Positions 7,261 through 7,784 of a stretch of DNA of 7,784 nucleotides are shown here, one piece after another. The stretch comes from Pseudomonadota bacterium. GTDB lineage: Bacteria > Pseudomonadota > Alphaproteobacteria > Acetobacterales > Acetobacteraceae. The notes beneath the pieces were generated by a model. It worked only from the letters and a program-made list of their open reading frames with translations. It searched no databases and was not told the origin of the DNA. Position numbers and translations under genes: made by a program. The DNA lies in NCBI GenBank assembly GCA_021805485.1, contig JAJZFF010000119.1, forward strand, positions 1 through 7,784, in the 5' to 3' direction. Position 1 is the first letter of the stretch. Each line of letters starts with the position of its first letter.

Positions 7261-7277
7261 CTGGCATGCCGTTTGCT
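7261..7277 (+). promoter_or_regulatory. Sigma-54 (-24/-12) promoter
   Basis: CTGGCATGCCGTTTGCT matches the consensus TGGCACG-N4-TTGCW with one mismatch (T for C in the -24 block). The invariant GG (7263-7264) and GC (7275-7276) are separated by exactly 10 nt, as required. Transcription would start near 7288, giving a leader of about 31 nt before the dehydrogenase GTG. It follows directly downstream of a gene for a sigma-54 activator, which is strong contextual support. Confidence 0.85.
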
Positions 7278-7306
7278 TTTCACTCGTTCGCAACGCCAAG
7301 ATTGCA

Positions 7307-7312
7307 AGGAGG
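7307..7312 (+). promoter_or_regulatory. Strong Shine-Dalgarno site for the dehydrogenase
   Basis: AGGAGG is a full match to the anti-Shine-Dalgarno and lies 6 nt ahead of GTG 7319. It fixes the GTG as the start codon of the dehydrogenase and is the best ribosome-binding site in the window. Confidence 0.9.
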
Positions 7313-7318
7313 AACGAC

Positions 7319-7784
7319 GTGAAAGCACTACGATTCCATGCCGCCCGCGATCTGCGGATCGAGGACGTCGCCGCACCTGACCGCAAGCCGCCGCCCGGTC
7401 AGGTCCTCGTGCGCAACCGCTTCGTCGGCATCTGCGGCACCGACCTGCACGAATACGCCTACGGGCCGATCTTCATCCCCACCACACCGCATCCCTTCAC
7501 CGGCGCCCAGGGGCCGCAAATCCTCGGGCACGAATTCGGCGGTGTCGTCACCGCGATCGGCGAGGGCGTCTCCAGCGTGAAGCCGGGCGACCGCGTCTCC
7601 GTCCAGCCCCTGATCATGCCGCGCGCCGGCGATTATTATGCCGATCGTGGCCTGTTTCACCTCAGCCCGCAGCTGGCGCTGGCCGGCCTCAGCTGGGCCT
7701 GGGGCGGCATGGCCGAGGAAGCTATGCTGCACGAATACAACGTGCAGAGGATTCCCGACGCGCTGAGGGACGAGGAGGCCGCCC
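7319..7784 (+). CDS. 2,3-butanediol dehydrogenase-like zinc alcohol dehydrogenase, 5' part
   Basis: The first 155 residues of a medium-chain (GroES-fold) alcohol dehydrogenase are present; the rest lies beyond the window. It probably interconverts 2,3-butanediol and acetoin, or a related vicinal diol and ketone, with NAD(H) in the cytoplasm. The start MKALRFHAARDLRIEDV, GICGTDLHEY (37-46), GPIFIPTTPHP (49-59) and LGHEFGG (69-75) are characteristic of the butanediol dehydrogenase branch. Cys39, His71 and Glu72 are the expected catalytic-zinc residues. The segment that normally carries four cysteines for the structural zinc (after residue ~96) reads QPLIMPRAGDYYADRGLFHL and has none. The nucleotide-binding domain is not seen. 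The GTG start is fixed by AGGAGG at 7307-7312. Transcription is likely from the sigma-54 promoter at 7261-7277 under the upstream activator. Family is secure; substrate is inferred. Confidence 0.9.
   Translation, partial: MKALRFHAARDLRIEDVAAPDRKPPPGQVLVRNRFVGICGTDLHEYAYGPIFIPTTPHPFTGAQGPQILGHEFGGVVTAIGEGVSSVKPGDRVSVQPLIMPRAGDYYADRGLFHLSPQLALAGLSWAWGGMAEEAMLHEYNVQRIPDALRDEEAA

Noticed and set aside
1..7784. CRISPR array, insertion sequence, tRNA or phage attachment site
   Set aside because: Reading both strands showed no regularly spaced repeats, no transposase or integrase motifs, no terminal inverted repeats with target duplications, and no tRNA-like cloverleaf.

Overview
The window is GC-rich Gram-negative DNA. 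High third-position GC, an exosortase A (XrtA) exopolysaccharide gene set, a lipobox lipoprotein and a sigma-54 activator all point to a proteobacterium. The overall style suggests an alphaproteobacterium, perhaps an Acetobacteraceae member such as Acidiphilium, but that guess is weak. All supported genes lie on the + strand.

Region 1 (1-3313) is the end of an XrtA/PEP-CTERM-associated exopolysaccharide operon. It holds the 3' part of a FemAB-like GNAT-fold protein, a family-4-type glycosyltransferase of the XrtA-system clade, and exosortase A with a fused C-terminal EpsI-like domain. The genes are tightly coupled: a 6-nt gap, then a 4-nt GTGA overlap. Exosortase A keeps its Cys, Arg and His catalytic residues. 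The operon presumably makes an envelope or biofilm polysaccharide, and the exosortase would process PEP-CTERM surface proteins encoded elsewhere.

Region 2 (3314-5296) is looser accessory DNA. It contains a small SmpA/BamE-like lipoprotein, a possible small ORF of unknown function (4018-4314), about 375 nt without a convincing gene, and a single-domain cupin. The 5' part of the cupin gene is clearly poorer in GC than its surroundings.

Region 3 (5297-7784) is a regulator-target module. An AcoR-like sigma-54 enhancer-binding protein (GAF, AAA+, Fis-type HTH) is followed by the 5' part of a 2,3-butanediol dehydrogenase-like zinc alcohol dehydrogenase. The 138-nt gap between them contains a 9-bp-arm palindrome and a near-consensus -24/-12 sigma-54 promoter. 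A strong Shine-Dalgarno site precedes a GTG start. The simplest reading is that the regulator senses acetoin, butanediol or a related metabolite and switches on the dehydrogenase gene through RNA polymerase-sigma-54. The dehydrogenase lacks the usual four-cysteine structural zinc lobe.

I see no CRISPR array, tRNA, rRNA, transposase or phage gene. No clearly new system is visible. The most informative items are the regulatory gap at 7181-7318, the structural-zinc-less dehydrogenase, and the poorly explained 3807-4716 stretch.
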